From contig JAZARR010000082.1 of the NCBI GenBank assembly GCA_037389465.1, positions 2,530,501 to 2,594,500 on the forward strand: a stretch of DNA of 64,000 nucleotides, read 5' to 3'. This DNA is from Baylisascaris procyonis. Its lineage: Eukaryota; Nematoda; Chromadorea; Rhabditida; Ascarididae. The translations under genes and the position numbers were made by a program. Positions 34,745 through 47,974 of the stretch are shown piece after piece. The notes under the pieces are model-generated. The model ran no database searches, was not told where the DNA came from, and was given only the letters and a program-made list of their open reading frames with translations. How positions within the stretch are numbered: the stretch's first letter is position 1; each line of letters begins with the position of its first letter.

Positions 34745-37660
34745 CGGTTTTCAATAGGCGATGATATAGGAGAAATTAGTAATAAAAGCATAAAGGATGA
34801 CGTATTTACTCCGCGAATAGAAGTTAGCTGATTCGATTGTACAATTACTTGAAAAGTCACTCAGTTTGATCTCAGTATAAGTGGTAATCTTCCTAGTGGA
34901 AACGAAAATAAGCTTCTTACCTGACTCGAGTAGCCTAGATTCGGCTATAAAGAAATTGTGAAGTGAATGTATCTAGCAAAAAGACCTTAACAAATACCCC
35001 ATCACGAGGGAAATCATATAAATTTCACTAATAAATGCAAATAATGTGATGAATTGCTTATGAGAAATGGAATAGCGTTCGGAAGTCATTTTTAGATGGT
35101 TCTACTCATGAAAAAATTTTTGTTATAATGAGGTTATTTCGAAATTGCCAACTTGTCAGAAATTGCAATCAATTTTTTCAATCTCTGTTCAGGAGTATCA
35201 ATGCTGAGTTGCAGCGAAACCATGAAATTATCCGCTGCTTTTCTCAATACTTCAATTGAATTTTATGAAAGAAATTTTAGGTCATCCTATACACTTAGAG
35301 GTGAATTATAATGTAATATAAGTTTATTTCAAGAGAGGAAAAGTATAATATAATATATTGTAACAAAAATCAACTCTTATACAATATAGTAAAATTTCAG
35401 GGAGAAAATTCGAGAAAAATAATATACTTGCAATCCAGTCATATTTTGAAAGCAAAGCGCAATATGTTTTCAGAAATCATTCGATAAAAAAAGATCGCTG
35501 ACGTTAATAAATATTCATCAGTAAACATCGAATATAAAAAATAATTGAAACCTACACAAATTAGCAACAATTTTTTTTAAAAAGAATTTTCATTGAAGAA
35601 ATCGTTCTTGTTCACGGCTTCTCGAAAATTGCACTCTGTATTATCTCCTTACTCTTCTATATTCTATTTTTTCTTTTTTATCCATCATTATAAAAGTTAT
35701 CCTACCGTAATCGTACAAAGGTGCAAAAAAAAACCTTGCATGGATTTTACGCCAACCAGATTTTCATTCCACATTGGTGAAATTGCTGAAAAAAATCCAC
35801 CTTTTGCTTGGTTTTTATTTGGGCGCTTAAATCGATTAAAATAAAAAAAAGAGCGTTTATACTGTTTATTCTACTTTTTTAGTGCTTATTGTTAAGCTAA
35901 TCGATTGTATTAAATGATTGCAAAAATGTGTATTAAGCCATTTTCTTTAATATGCTTTTCTTTTTTATTAAATTGTACAAATGTTTTTTGAAGTCTAAAT
36001 AAGTGGAATTTTAGGATATTTGAATATTTAAGTCAAAGACACATTTTTTATACGGCTCTCGAGTGTTCTATTTATTATAACTATGAAAAGCAAAGATAAA
36101 GCTCAGCGAGATGCTTTTTGCGATGAATTTGTTTGTGCTCTCGTACTATAGAATTCCCAGTGGAGTTTGCTTGGTGATCTCTGACCTAGTGGAGCTTGAA
36201 TAGCGCATCACTCTTTGATCATCTCGATCGATCACTTGGTCGATTCATCACATCTTGCTTAACCGGTATTCTTATAGATAGCACGCTTGATATACGTCAC
36301 TTTTTATCTCTTCGTAGTTCTTTTTTTTTGGATAGTTTCTTTTACTTTCTATAATTCCGTAATTCATTCGTTGGCCATGTTTTCTATGATTGTTTCATAC
36401 GTCCAACTCGTACAATGATTATTTCACTGGCGAACAACATGAAGGTATATAAATACCTTTAAACAGGTAAAACGCTGTTCATGAAGTTATATTTTCATTG
36501 AGGTTGAAATTGAAAAAAGCAATTTTACCACAGTTTGTGTGAATGAAACCATTTTTTGGGGGGAGAAAAAATTATCTATTTGCAGAAGCGAGCTATGCAT
36601 TCCGTTTATTGACTGCTGCGCATTTCGCTAGCTGTGATTAATCTTTAAATTTGAAATTACCCCACCAACAGGCAGACACACATACCGACACATACCGACA
36701 CATACACAGGAACAATGTTGCAGTAATGTGAAAGTTAATAAAAACAAAGCGCAATATATGAAATGGTTAATCGCATAAGGAGAACACAAAAGCACACATT
36801 TTGCAAGATGTTGTGCTACTTATCTTCACTTACTTTTCCTAAAATCATTTTAGCATTTCAACATATGTATGTTTTTATTTCACTTCCTTAAAAATCTCAC
36901 TACCTATTTATGATTCGACACTTTGTTATGTTCATACTTTACCTTCAGAAATCTTTCACTGTTTTCAGTACTATTACCAATTTGCATTTGTGAACCGCAT
37001 TATGGTGACGTCACATCGGTAATTTGTTGTTAGGTGCTATAGTATAAGATGAATATTATCTCAAATTTCAAGTTGTTGCGATTGGCCGAATATGATTGGT
37101 TTGCTACCAATGAATTTGGTGCCCTCGAGAAGCCTCCATAAATATTCCGACATATGAAAGCTGACGGCCATATCCTTTACTAGTACTTAAGATGAAAGCC
37201 TTGCAAAACTTGAGGCTCTTTGTTCCGCACGCTTAATTCAAAGAGAGGAAGACGGATATGTTCAACCGGTTGAACAATGAAGGCAGGTATATCAAAATGC
37301 AAGCAAGCTTTCGGAGGTTTCATTGTATCGTCAAAAGTGCACATTTTGCATGAGACTTCACAAGTTAAATATGTGTAATAACACTGTCGTTTCCCAGATC
37401 CATGATGGATAGATTTGGTCCTACAATATATTGCAGTTGTGAGGACGTAATGTGTTGAGTAGAGATGGAATTATTTGATAGTGCTTCGAGCCAAAATCAT
37501 AGTACACAAAGCTGGAATATCATCACATAAACACACTTTGCCACATTTCTTATAATTATGGAAGCTCCCACCTTTATATAAGAGAAGAAAAAAACAGGAC
37601 TGAATTCATAGATCGCAAGATAGAAGATTAATGAGGGTGGATAATTCGACAAAGCCATTA
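34745..37660. other. AT-rich intergenic DNA
   Basis: No supported gene. Only short A/T-driven open frames, plus a small CACATACCGA tandem repeat near 36680-36710. Confidence 0.45.
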
Positions 37661-37689
37661 ATCGGTGGTTTTAGACAGTTTATTAGGTG

Positions 37690-38730
37690 AGCTTCTCTTA
37701 TTTTGTGGACTAATGTGCCTTTATATCGATGATACGTTCGTCATCGCTAAATCTCCTGATCATTTCCAACACATATTTGGCACTCTTAATAGAGAGAGAG
37801 AGAGAAAGAAAGAGAGAAAGAGAAAAGACTCTCATCTCCCTTACAACCGAAAATCCATCTGCAGAAGGCCTGCCTTTCCTCAATATCCGTGTTTTCCATC
37901 CTAAGGGTAAATTCTGTATATCATTTGGTACTCCAAACCTTTTTTCTTTAAATACTCTTGTTAATACGCGCTTAGCTCGTTCATCCAACGTCAAACGTAA
38001 TGTTGTATCCCAATTCAGAAAACTGTCCACACCGTCAATCTCAGTCTAGACCACGGCAGCATGGATGCCTCTCTTCCCCGCTCTCAGTCTATTTTTGTCA
38101 CACCAACGATTACCATGTTAATCTTTCATTGGACTGCCGGCGACAACACCTCGTCAACCCCTCTCTTCTTCAACGAGCATGTATTAAATACGAGCGGGAT
38201 GCCCAAGCCTCACTTTCCATCACCTACATAAGTGAAGATTTATTCCCTCCTCCTGAACGAGCACAACCTCCCTCTTAAATTAAACTCCGTCACCTCCCGC
38301 ACTCCGACAAATTCTTTCGCAACCGACTATGTGATCGTCTATACTACAACCCTCCTAAGTATATTATCTGTCCCATGAACAATCTAGGCGATTGCTGCAT
38401 GAGAGATGTTGTTTATTCTATTCGTTGCTGCACATGTGATTCCATCTATATCGACGAAAGAGCCGTCCTGTGCACAAACGCATTAGAGAGTACATGTTAA
38501 GCATGTCCTCACCACTATCCCGATCCTATACATGCCCAATGGCTAAGCATGTTACCACATACCACAAATTTCAGGCTACTAACATTGTCGTCAAAATAGC
38601 TGCTTGCGGCCAGATACATTGATCTGCAAGATAAGGGAACCTCATCTTATAACTCTCTAAGACCAACGATTAACGGCTTCGTCGAATCATCCACCCTCAC
38701 TAATCTTCTATCTCATGAACTATGAATTAA
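37690..38730 (+). pseudogene. Decayed Penelope-like element, C-terminal GIY-YIG type
   Basis: Pieces of a PLE protein are readable in shifting frames. YIDDTFVIAKS at about 37722 is reverse transcriptase motif C. A (GA)n expansion at 37790-37828 then replaces part of the domain, and GLPFLNIRVF follows in another frame near 37867. At about 38284-38465 a continuous stretch reads LRHLPHSDKFFRNRLCDRLY, then YIICPMNNLGDCC, then RDVVYSIRC with IYI, the start of a GIY-YIG nuclease. A frameshift near 38460 moves the continuation (RPVHKRIREYM, AKHVTTYHKF) to another frame, and the last piece (RPTINGFVESSTLTNLLS) is at about 38660-38725. The nuclease therefore follows the reverse transcriptase, the canonical PLE order and opposite to the element at 22-25 kb. 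Stops and shifts show it is dead. The 5' part is missing or unrecognisable. Confidence 0.75.
37790..37828. repeat. (GA)n microsatellite inside the PLE relic
   Basis: AG-rich run that translates as Arg-Glu repeats and coincides with a frame change in the dead reverse transcriptase. Confidence 0.9.
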
Positions 38731-39134
38731 ATCTTTCTTTTTTCTTCGCCTATTCCCTTGCATGAATGTGGGGGTTTTCATAATTCCAAGAAATGTGTGC
38801 TTAAATGACGATTTTCAGTATGGTGTATTACGATTATGGCACAAAGACCCAAAATATCAGCATTCCATATCTATTCGATGCATTACATCCTCACAACTAT
38901 AAAACACCATATAATTACACTTGCAAGATTGTTCGACTACTGCAATTTGAAGGCGTTATTCCGGACGTTTTATTGTTTGCTGGCAAATTACGATGTTGAT
39001 TGGTCGAATGAGCGAAATGTATTGTGCCAGGTGCTATGAAAGGCTTTTCAATTAGTTTTTACTGCTGAAAGCTTCAGGCTTTTTAGATTTGACATTAACC
39101 TATACCCTTAGGCTGTGATCTTCAACTGTTACCC
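38731..39134 (+). other. Probable 3' region of the PLE relic
   Basis: No gene. Lies between the last readable endonuclease piece and the hammerhead-like remnant, so probably the old 3' untranslated part of the element. Confidence 0.35.
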
Positions 39135-39135
39135 A

Positions 39136-39200
39136 CTGATGAAGAAAATGCAGTCTGTGGCCAGAAAATTTTGCAACATCTCTATAGTAGCAATGTTGCA
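39136..39200 (+). ncRNA. Hammerhead-like remnant at the PLE 3' end
   Basis: CTGATGA at 39136-39142 is followed 21 nt later by GAAAA (39164-39168) and a perfect 8-bp hairpin TGCAACAT (39172-39179) with ATGTTGCA (39193-39200), placed as stem III of a type I hammerhead would be. No convincing stem II or stem I is left and the cleavage triplet is unclear. The position, about 400 nt after the last PLE coding piece on the same strand, supports descent from a PLE hammerhead. Likely inactive. Confidence 0.35.
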
Positions 39201-40611
39201 TTTTTTTTAATCGACACATTCTTGGTATCGCCTATTTAATTGATCTAGTAGACTTGGATTTCTTGTGTAGAATACTGTTTGATGCTAGCTGTATTATGCT
39301 GCCTCCTTGACTTAGAGTTTTTTCGAACGTTTTTGATTGCGTGTTGTGTCTGCTGTTAACGGTGTTGTAAATTTCAAGTGGTTCACCTCAGTCTCTTCTA
39401 AGTGCTATCTTCGATGATCAATCAAGCCTTCTGGAGAAGTGACTTCAGGCTTTGCATAAGAAACTTCAGCACTTCTAGACATTCTTCATTTGAAATATTG
39501 CTCAGAAGTGCAGATTTTCGCATGTGATCTTCTAGTTGGAGAGCCAAATTGGACTAACACTGAATCGATCTTCTTTGCTTGCCTTTCATTGAGTCTTTAA
39601 GCGGGTCATGCAAATTTATTTGCTCTACTTATTGTTGTTTTTTTTTAATTTGATGCCGATTCTTAGGATTTACGTTGACGATATTTTCTCTCACATTAAT
39701 AAAACGTCAAAAATACACTAATTTCACTTTATTGTATTTCATTTGTTGCTGCCGTTTATTTCTGATATATAATATAAATGATTGGCAATCCTCTAATCGA
39801 TAATCCGAGTGGAATTTGCCTTGAATTAATTAGTCTTGGCGCATGTATTGTGATCATTTAAAAAAGTTTTTCCATGCTAAATCCATCAAAAATTTGTATC
39901 ACTCTGTGAATATTTTATTGCATTTTGCAGTTTACTTTATATTTCTATCATTTCTTTTAGATTTTTTATAATGGTTTGAGCGTTCTCAAGTCTAAAGGTT
40001 TCTCTGAAAAAAAGCTGCAATCTGCCAGCCTGAATTCATCGCTGTGGCGCTTAGAAATGGAAAAGAAATAGAAAAATCTAATGAAGTAGAAAAATCTAAG
40101 GTCACATATAAACATCTAATTATCAATGGCCAGCAATAGATGATGCAGGCTGGGATGATTTCCCTAGGTTGTATAGACGATTATCGTTATTGTTTGGATG
40201 TAAACTTTAGCATCGAAAGTTTTTACTCAAAATTATTAACAGTTGGAGTTACTTTCAACTAGTCAAAAACGAGCCTAGCAAGACGTATTCAGATTTTCTC
40301 TAAATTTTAATCATTATAATAGACGAAAATGCTTCACAGCACTATTATGATAAATTCGGCAGATGCATTACTATCCGTCGGGAAAAAAATTTATGAGTGT
40401 AATTGAATTATTTGCATAATTTTTAAATTGTCTTTTGCAGTAGCAAATGATTCATAGTTTGTCTCTTTTTTAGCAATATCGCAAGCAACCAAACCTATGG
40501 TGATCAACTAATCAGTTGTTTTTTGTATAATGATGTGATGATCAAATTTAAAAGCCAGATGTTTCTCGTTATGCTAATTTTTAGATAGGTTCAATCCTAA
40601 ATGCTAATAAA
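39201..40611. other. Intergenic DNA
   Basis: No supported gene or repeat seen. Confidence 0.4.
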
Positions 40612-40882
40612 TTAGCCTAACGAGGGCGCCGAGAAAGCCCCAACAATCATAAGAAGAACAACGGTGAATCGGCTCGTCAGCATCCGACGGGACAGGAGAC
40701 GAACCTAAGCCCTAACATTCACGCGACCGACCTGCAAGATGGAAAGGCCGCCCAACCCAAAGACCGCTGTAGCCAAGTGGATCAAAGTGGCATTAAATCG
40801 GGACAGATGAAAGCGATATGAGGAGATATTTATTCGTAACGAATACAGTGTTGATTGAAATAAACAAATAAATAAGATAATG
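40612..40882 (+). repeat. Probable retroposon 3' end or SINE-like repeat
   Basis: A GC-rich block sharply set off from AT-rich flanks, ending in an (A)AATAAA-type tail (AAATAAACAAATAAATAAG) as non-LTR retroposons and SINEs do. It contains TAGCCAAGTGG near 40771, which fits a pol III A box, with only a weak B-box-like sequence after it. No protein piece was recognised. Either a tRNA-related SINE or the 3' end of a non-LTR element. Confidence 0.4.
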
Positions 40883-42611
40883 AGCGAATGCACCAAGAAA
40901 TATTTGCAAAATTTATCTCCATTCCAAAAATATCTCCCTTCCTTTCATTCATCCATTCTTCTCTCACCTATTCAATAATTCAATTCCCGTAGGAGGTTAC
41001 CGTTAGTGTTTCACTTTAATGTATTCTCGCACAAATGATATAAATATCGCATAAAATCGAAGCAAATTTACACGATTCGAATATTATTCTAGTGAATTAT
41101 ATAACAGCAATACCTTTTATCTTAATTAATTTCACTACAATAGCAATTTTTCGTTATATGTTTATAGACTGCAATAATCTGCTATTCTCTATGAAGTATT
41201 AACACCTCACAGCAATAGAAATATTCCCAAAATGTAAAAAAAAATTTTTTTAGCGAGAAGTTCATTGCGTATCCTTTTTTCACCAAATTTTTTTATTCCT
41301 ATAGGTCTCCATTTCAAATATTTAAAATATAGAATGCTGAGTAATATTTTATTAAAACTATACGGCCTATTACCTATTAATTAAACAACTGCATTGCTAT
41401 CATTAGCTATTATATTTCCGCTAGCAAAATACTATGATCTATCATTAGCCTTATATCAATTAGCTAGGTGGTCTATGAAAAAATATTGTCCACTAAATTT
41501 TAAATATAGGATTCATTCCGAAGATTTTAGGCATTAAAGCTCAGCAGTTGTTTCAGCTGATACGGTAGTTCACTAAATGTGACATCCTGCTTGTTTGGAT
41601 GTCATTGCGGTGGAAATTTTTCTAAGAATTTGTTCATTCTTACTATCGTATTCCTGTAGATATCTAATCGAGGCGCTTTGCTGTCCATTTTTTTTCTCAT
41701 CTATTTGTATTGAGTAAGATGTGATGCTAGATATTAACTTATGTCATGGTACTAAAATCTTTTTCCAACAACTTTTATCTGCCTCAAAAATTTTAAGAGC
41801 AAAGACATAGGCGCGTTTCAGTTAATGTTGCAGAAAGGAATTCATAGAGAATATTCAAAATAAAAAATACATTCTCATACATTTGAACCATCTGCAATTG
41901 AATTGAGCCTAATTCTATACGGCTATTGAAGGTTAAAATGGTTATTTAGCCTGAATTTTCTCTAATGAAGGTAATATGACGCGTGGTCAACTGACTTAGA
42001 ATGACATTCACACGATATAGTTTCAAATATCTTTTATTCGTTAAGCTCTATAGATTCATCAAACTTTCGTATCACTTTTTTATGTGAATATTTTCATTGA
42101 AGATTGAATATTTTTATTGAAAATTTCTCCAAAAACATTCGCAAATTTCAATTCCTTTCTTTTTTTCGCTGAGAACTTTGCAGTAATTCACACACAATTT
42201 ATTCAAAACATTATAACACCTTTCATCTTGTTAATGAGAGTCTTCAGAGAATTTCCATTACTGATGAAAATTTTCCAACGATTTTCACATTATGGTGAGA
42301 ACTTTGTTGAGCTCAAAGGTATATAGTTTGGAGAAAAAATATATCCTTTGTTACTTTGATCTTCTGTTAATCTGGGCAAAGATCTTTCGACGTGAACCAA
42401 ATGGAGGAGGGCTGTTGAAGTAATTGGCGAACAAAAGATAAAATCCGGATTTCGTCTCAATTCATTTTCGACGATGCCTTAGGCATCTCCATAAAAAACT
42501 TTCTCTTTAAAAGGTAGCAAGCGAAGTAATAAATAATGATATAGAACTAAGGAGCTTCCGCAATTAAATATGAGAATAATTCCCGATAAATCAGTGTTTT
42601 TTATACGGCTT
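40883..42611. other. AT-rich intergenic DNA
   Basis: No supported gene. Short AT-driven frames only. Confidence 0.45.
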
Positions 42612-42932
42612 TCACTCAACGTGTGTACTTTTGAATTTTTCTGTAAAAGTAATCCTCATCGACTGAAATGTTAGGTTTTTAAAGTTATGTTTTGCTTCAT
42701 TTGGAATCTTGTTGAGCAGTAAGCATGATCCAGAGATGCTTATGTCGGATTCGATCAGCGGGATTTTCTCACCAACTTTTAACCTCTTATGTATCCAAAT
42801 GGTTGTGTTGTTTTTAAAGCTTGAAATATCTCTAGCTCGAAAGAATTCATCGATTAAAATTATCGTTCTTTGTTGTACTGCTTGTAGACTTATTGCCTCA
42901 ATTCGTATGCCGAAAAGTGCTAATTTATCAAT
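42612..42932 (-). other. Unrecognised 106-codon open stretch, possible exon or pseudogene
   Basis: The - strand is open from 42932 to a TGA at 42612 without an early ATG. It reads like protein: LALFGIRIEAISLQAVQQR, then TIILIDEFFRARDISSF, then WIHKRLKVGEKIPLIESD and SGSCLLLNKIPNEAKHNF. Just upstream a shifted frame reads SKQELRLKAKLI and runs into it, which would suit a frameshifted old gene. An open run of this length is not statistically decisive in this composition. Family unknown. Confidence 0.3.
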
Positions 42933-44282
42933 TTAGCCTTCAAGCGGAGCTCCTGCTTACTGACAGATGGTTAAGATGGTTGCAACCGAAGCGGTCCATA
43001 TAAGAACGGATTATACCCTCATTCATATATTTTGCAAGAAGATTATAATCGAAGCGTGGAGACTCCGTTATTAATTAGAGAAAAGTTTGAAATATTAGAA
43101 AAATGAAGACGAATTTAAAAAAAAGAACTGTATTTTGCAAGTAAAATGGCCTTTAAAACTTATGCTCCTCGCATTGATGCGAATAGAGTTTTGGGAGCTG
43201 TGTAGAAGTTAGGCACGTTACTCTTACCTCTTTTGCGAGTATTCCACCGAAGCAGCTGTTTTTGGTGTATCTTCTTCTTCATACTTCTCACACCCTCCAC
43301 CCTTCTAAATGAAGAGATGAGATAAAGAAGCTTGCCAAAGTGTGATGGGACAGGAAAGTGAGTTGTCATCTAAATAGCCTAAACAATGAATGTGCGATGG
43401 CATATTGTCTTTTAAGGCATAATACACATTTTCGATAGATAATTGAATGTCTTAAAAAAGGTCCGCAAAAATTTGTGAATTATAATCCCCAAAAAACAAG
43501 TTTAAATTTCTCAAAAAATGTCCTTATCTGCTCTTTGAGCTCCTAAACTGCGACGATTAAATTCAGCTTCGACCACAGCATTTTTGAATGAAAAAAACGT
43601 CAACTCCTCCTGCTGGGGGTAATAGTTCTGAACTTCAAAACTCTTCTATTCAACGTTACCCTACTTAAAAACAACTCGAAACTGAAGTGCAGTATTTTCT
43701 TTTTTTCTTTACAGCCATCGTTTATGTTGCCTAAAAAGAGCTGCTGTGAGATCAACGGCTATATGCTTGCTTTTTAAAGCTTTGAATCGCAGGTTGTCAA
43801 AAAAGGTAGTTAGAGGATTCCCTTAGATATACTGTGATGAACAACGAACACCGAAAAGCCGATTTCAGGCTGATATTCATCCTAAAACTTCTCAACGAAA
43901 GGTGGAATTTATGACGTCATAGAAGGGTTAGGTCTTGGAGGTAAGGTGATTTGAGGGGAGTGCGAATATAGCTGTTAAGTTGCACTCCTCTAATCTTCAA
44001 TTTCTTACAGTTAAACGATAAAATTGAAATATGAACGAACAAAGAGATATTTCTATCTTTAATCGGCTGGATTACACGAAAAAAAGCCTTTGAAATGATG
44101 TCTGTCACAGCTTTCTATGAGGAAACATCAACTATGAGGGTATTTCAAAAAGTCACCTAATATACTATTGCGCAACGTTTTATCGTCATTCCTACGATAA
44201 TATGCAAATTTTTTTTCGATCTTATAAAAGCAGCAGCTATCAAAATTCATACACATCGTATGATGAAATCGTTTAGAACAAG
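42933..44282. other. Unassigned DNA of slightly higher complexity
   Basis: Several - strand frames of about 63-69 codons (43160-43369, 43917-44108) have protein-like composition but no motif and no consistent splicing. Could be part of the same old gene or element as the open stretch at 42.6-42.9 kb; not supported as a gene. Confidence 0.3.
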
Positions 44283-44287
44283 AAAAA

Positions 44288-44342
<55 letters not shown>

Positions 44343-44343
44343 G

Positions 44344-44383
<40 letters not shown>

Positions 44384-44422
44384 AAATAAATAAACAAATA
44401 AATAAATAAATAAATAAATAAT
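44283..44422. repeat. (AAAT)n microsatellite
   Basis: About 35 tetranucleotide units with two minor interruptions. The long Tyr/Leu/Phe/Ile-rich frame on the other strand is an artefact of the repeat. Confidence 0.97.
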
Positions 44423-45835
44423 TTCTTATTTTGTGCTAATGTTTGCAGTCGGTATTTTATCTCGATATTCACTTCCTCAAGATGGCGCAATTAGATCTGA
44501 AAAAAACATGCTGCTAATGCTTCTTGCTCATATTTATTGCAGAAAAGTAAAAAACGTATTCTCATCTTCTCAAAAATGAATCTTTTTTTATTTATTGAAA
44601 TCAACAGAGATAAAAATTTTTGAAAAGAATTAATTGAGAAAGATTTCGGAACAAATTACAAATCATATGGAAGGAATAGAAGTTTTAAAAAATTATTTCT
44701 AGGGGAATTTGAAAATTGTTATATTATCATTTTATGCATAGAATATCTAGAAAACTCATCTTTTTAGCTAAAATAGTGACGAATATCATCTAAACGATTG
44801 TGACAATTGTATCGTTTGACTAAATTATTTTTGCGCACTTTTATCGATAGAAGATAGAAATGAAGTGATTCCCACTAAAAATTTTTCCTACTTCCGGAAG
44901 TTGTTTACTTATCACAAAAATTTGCAGTAATATTCAGTCGAATTCACTCGAACGATAAAATTAAACGTTCTTCTTATGCAAATATTGTTGCACTTTCATT
45001 GAATGTGAACTTCGAAAAGTCAACATTTCGCGAAGATTATTTTGTGAGTAGACAACATACGTTGGCGTGATTTTTAAGGATTGAAAAGTTGCTTTATCGT
45101 TCTTTATTTCTTTTCCAGCCTCGACTTATCCCTCACCCCTCCCCCCGTACCTCTTCTCATTAGCACCGCCTTGCGCCTCTTAAGCGGTCCTTTTACAAGC
45201 GTCACAAGGGGCATAGCTTCAACCCCTGCTTACGTCCATATTGTCAGAAACAGCAACTAATCACAAATGCCGCTGACAAAAGAGAGTGGGGTATCGAGTG
45301 GAGAGGGAATAAGAAACTTTCAGTGGTGAGAATCTTATCTATAGGACGGTACTATGGTTCTGATCTTTGCTTCTAACAGATGTGAAATTTGAATTGATTT
45401 TATGTTGATGAAAAGTTGGATGAAGCAAAGATACGCTCATCGATACCATAACAAAAATATAATGTTCTTCACTAAGCGCCTTTTCTATGAAAAATAATCA
45501 TGGAATTCCTCTTCACCAATCACTATTCTCATATCTCAGCGATTAATAAAAAAGATTTGGCTAGAGCGAGGGTTGCATTCAAAATTTAATTCAATTCGCT
45601 GACGCAACATTCGGAGTGAAATTGACCCCCTGAGGTTCAAAATTAATTGGCTAGATTATTTCCTCGGAATCACTTAAACTAGATGAGCCAACATCTGCGT
45701 CTCGATCCCCTCCTGAGCAATGAATTGCTCAATGATGCAGATCGTCACTTTTCAAATGTTTCTATATCCTCACTCTCTGCGCTTGATTTTCAGGATAAAT
45801 TTTAAGCAGCACTCAAAAATGAGTTCTATCTCATC

Positions 45836-45859
45836 AGAGAGAGAGAGAGAGAGAGAGAG
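45836..45859. repeat. (GA)n microsatellite
   Basis: Twelve GA dinucleotides, intergenic. Confidence 0.95.
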
Positions 45860-46239
45860 CGCAAGAATAGGTTGTTGATTGTGGGCGTTGCAGAGAGGCA
45901 TTCACACAAAGCTAAACGCCTATCGTTAGGGTCGCATTCGAAAACAATCCATGCGAAAGCATGTCGTCTCTATTATTATCCTTAAAAGTTACCTTATTGT
46001 TATTTATTCGAAGATTCGTCTCTTGTGAGGAGTTGAATGATGACAGAATAATCATATTCTATCACATATCATTATCACAAAATAATCATATGATTCTTTG
46101 AATTTTTTCCAACCGAATGGCCTTCTATTTTTCCATTTCTCAGTCTCCCATTTCCTGGCTTCCTATTTTTCATTAAGTAGGGGGAATTAAGCCATAAAAA
46201 GTTGTTTCACTGTCGTCTTTTCAATTTTGACATGTTGGC

Positions 46240-46345
46240 CACCATTAATCCAGTATATTGGTTGATTATCCATTATGTTGGTTGGTTATGTTGATAATCC
46301 AGTCGAAATGGTTAATCGCCGTTAATCCACTACGTTGGTTGATTC
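46240..46345. repeat. Degenerate minisatellite
   Basis: Several diverged copies of a unit resembling TTAATCCAGTATATTGGTTG, separated by partial copies. Old tandem array. Confidence 0.6.
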
Positions 46346-47835
46346 AATTGGCGGATGAAAGACTGATAGAAATTTAAGTAATGGATTGGTTTTAAACCGA
46401 GTATTATTCAAGATGGAGGTTGATAACAATGTCTTGAATCTAATCAACTTTGCATACCATTTACTTTAATTCTTATTTCTAAATGCTAAAGGAATGCGAA
46501 GCCAATCGATTAAATATATCCGACGTTTGCATTTATTCCACAAGTAAATCGAATATATTCTATTATTCGAACAGTAAAAGCTGTCATTAAGTTCTAATGT
46601 TGCTTGTATTCAATAGTGTTCAATGATATATGGAATTTTTGTCAGTATAAAAACGGAGGTAGGTTCAGAGAACAGCAGAATCCGTCCTTCTCTCTCTATC
46701 TTCATACTAATGATATTATAACGCTGATGTATGTAGCGTCTAAATATAGCTATAGTTTGAAGTCATGCTTGCACATAAGGTCAAGAACAGGCACTTAGCT
46801 TGCTACGTAGTTTGCTTGAGCACCTTTTTTTAATCAGCGTATTGTTTATTTCAGTATCTATGTTTTAATGTCCTACTTTTAAATGTAACGTGCACATGAT
46901 AAGGTTCTACATCGAAAATACGCCTGGGAGTGCATCGAAACTATTCGTTTATTGATAAGCGTTGTGTTGATAATTTAGATGCTCCAAATATGCTTAAACC
47001 AGAAGTTTTCATTCACTAATTCTACACATTTATGACACTTGAATTATTTTTATATTCCTAACTATTTTATAACTTATAAATATTGGATATGTGAGATGAT
47101 TCTTCTATACGATTTTCTTGTGAAACTCACCAATATTCTTATATTGGCTTTACATGGTATTTCCTGAATTACTGAATAGACATTTAATCAAAAAGTGATC
47201 AGATGATCAATGAAGAAATAAAAAAAATTTATTTTATTAAAGAAACATTTTTATTTAACTTGTAGGAACATTGAGCAAATAAATAAAGTGACATTTTAGA
47301 TGAAACCTTTTTTTGCAAGATTTTTGCAAATGTCGCTCATCAATCGACAATAATTTTATATGTAAGAATTTCAATCGAATATTGAAATTTTCAAATGAAA
47401 CTTATACAACTAGTTGAGCGATGATAATCAATGATGTATGGAATTGTTATAGAGGGAATGGAGAAACGTTGCTTTTATTATTTTCATGCCGTAATTAATT
47501 ATTGTTCTCATCGATTTCCATATTAGACTAGAAGTGATTATTTATTTAGGTCTATTCAATTTCCACTTAAAATTGGTCGTCAAGTAAAAGCATTTCACTA
47601 TCGATTCTCGTATTAAAATCTTATTCCGTGAAGAGAAACCCTATGATAAAAAAAAACACTTCAGAAGAAAATTTTTGTGTGAAGCGTATAACAACTACTA
47701 ACATAACGTTTCGTAACAGGTGAACGAATTCGATATGGTCACTCGCTTTCACAATGCCATAGTGTCTGATATATCAGTGATAAGCAAATACGCTACCTCT
47801 TCTTAATTTAGCCCAGATTTATTTCTATTAAGCCC

Positions 47836-47879
47836 TATAAATAAATAAGTAAATAAATAAACATGAATACAAATAAATA

Positions 47880-47971
<92 letters not shown>
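47836..47971. repeat. Compound (AAAT)n/(TA)n microsatellite
   Basis: An imperfect AAAT tract passes into about 42 TA dinucleotides (47887-47971). Tyr/Ile-repeat frames on the other strand come from it. Confidence 0.97.

Positions 47972-47974
<3 letters not shown>

Larger units (their letters stand above)
44423..47835. other. Intergenic DNA with small repeats
   Basis: No supported gene. Holds a C-rich tract (45129-45158), a (GA)n run (45836-45859) and a degenerate array of TTGGTTGATTA/TTAATCCA-like units at about 46240-46345. Confidence 0.45.

Noticed and set aside
42259..42300. CTGATGA motif on the + strand
   Set aside because: Chance match in AT-rich DNA; no stem II or stem III.
44128..44490. 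120-codon - strand frame rich in Leu, Phe, Ile and Tyr
   Set aside because: Translation of the AAAT microsatellite.
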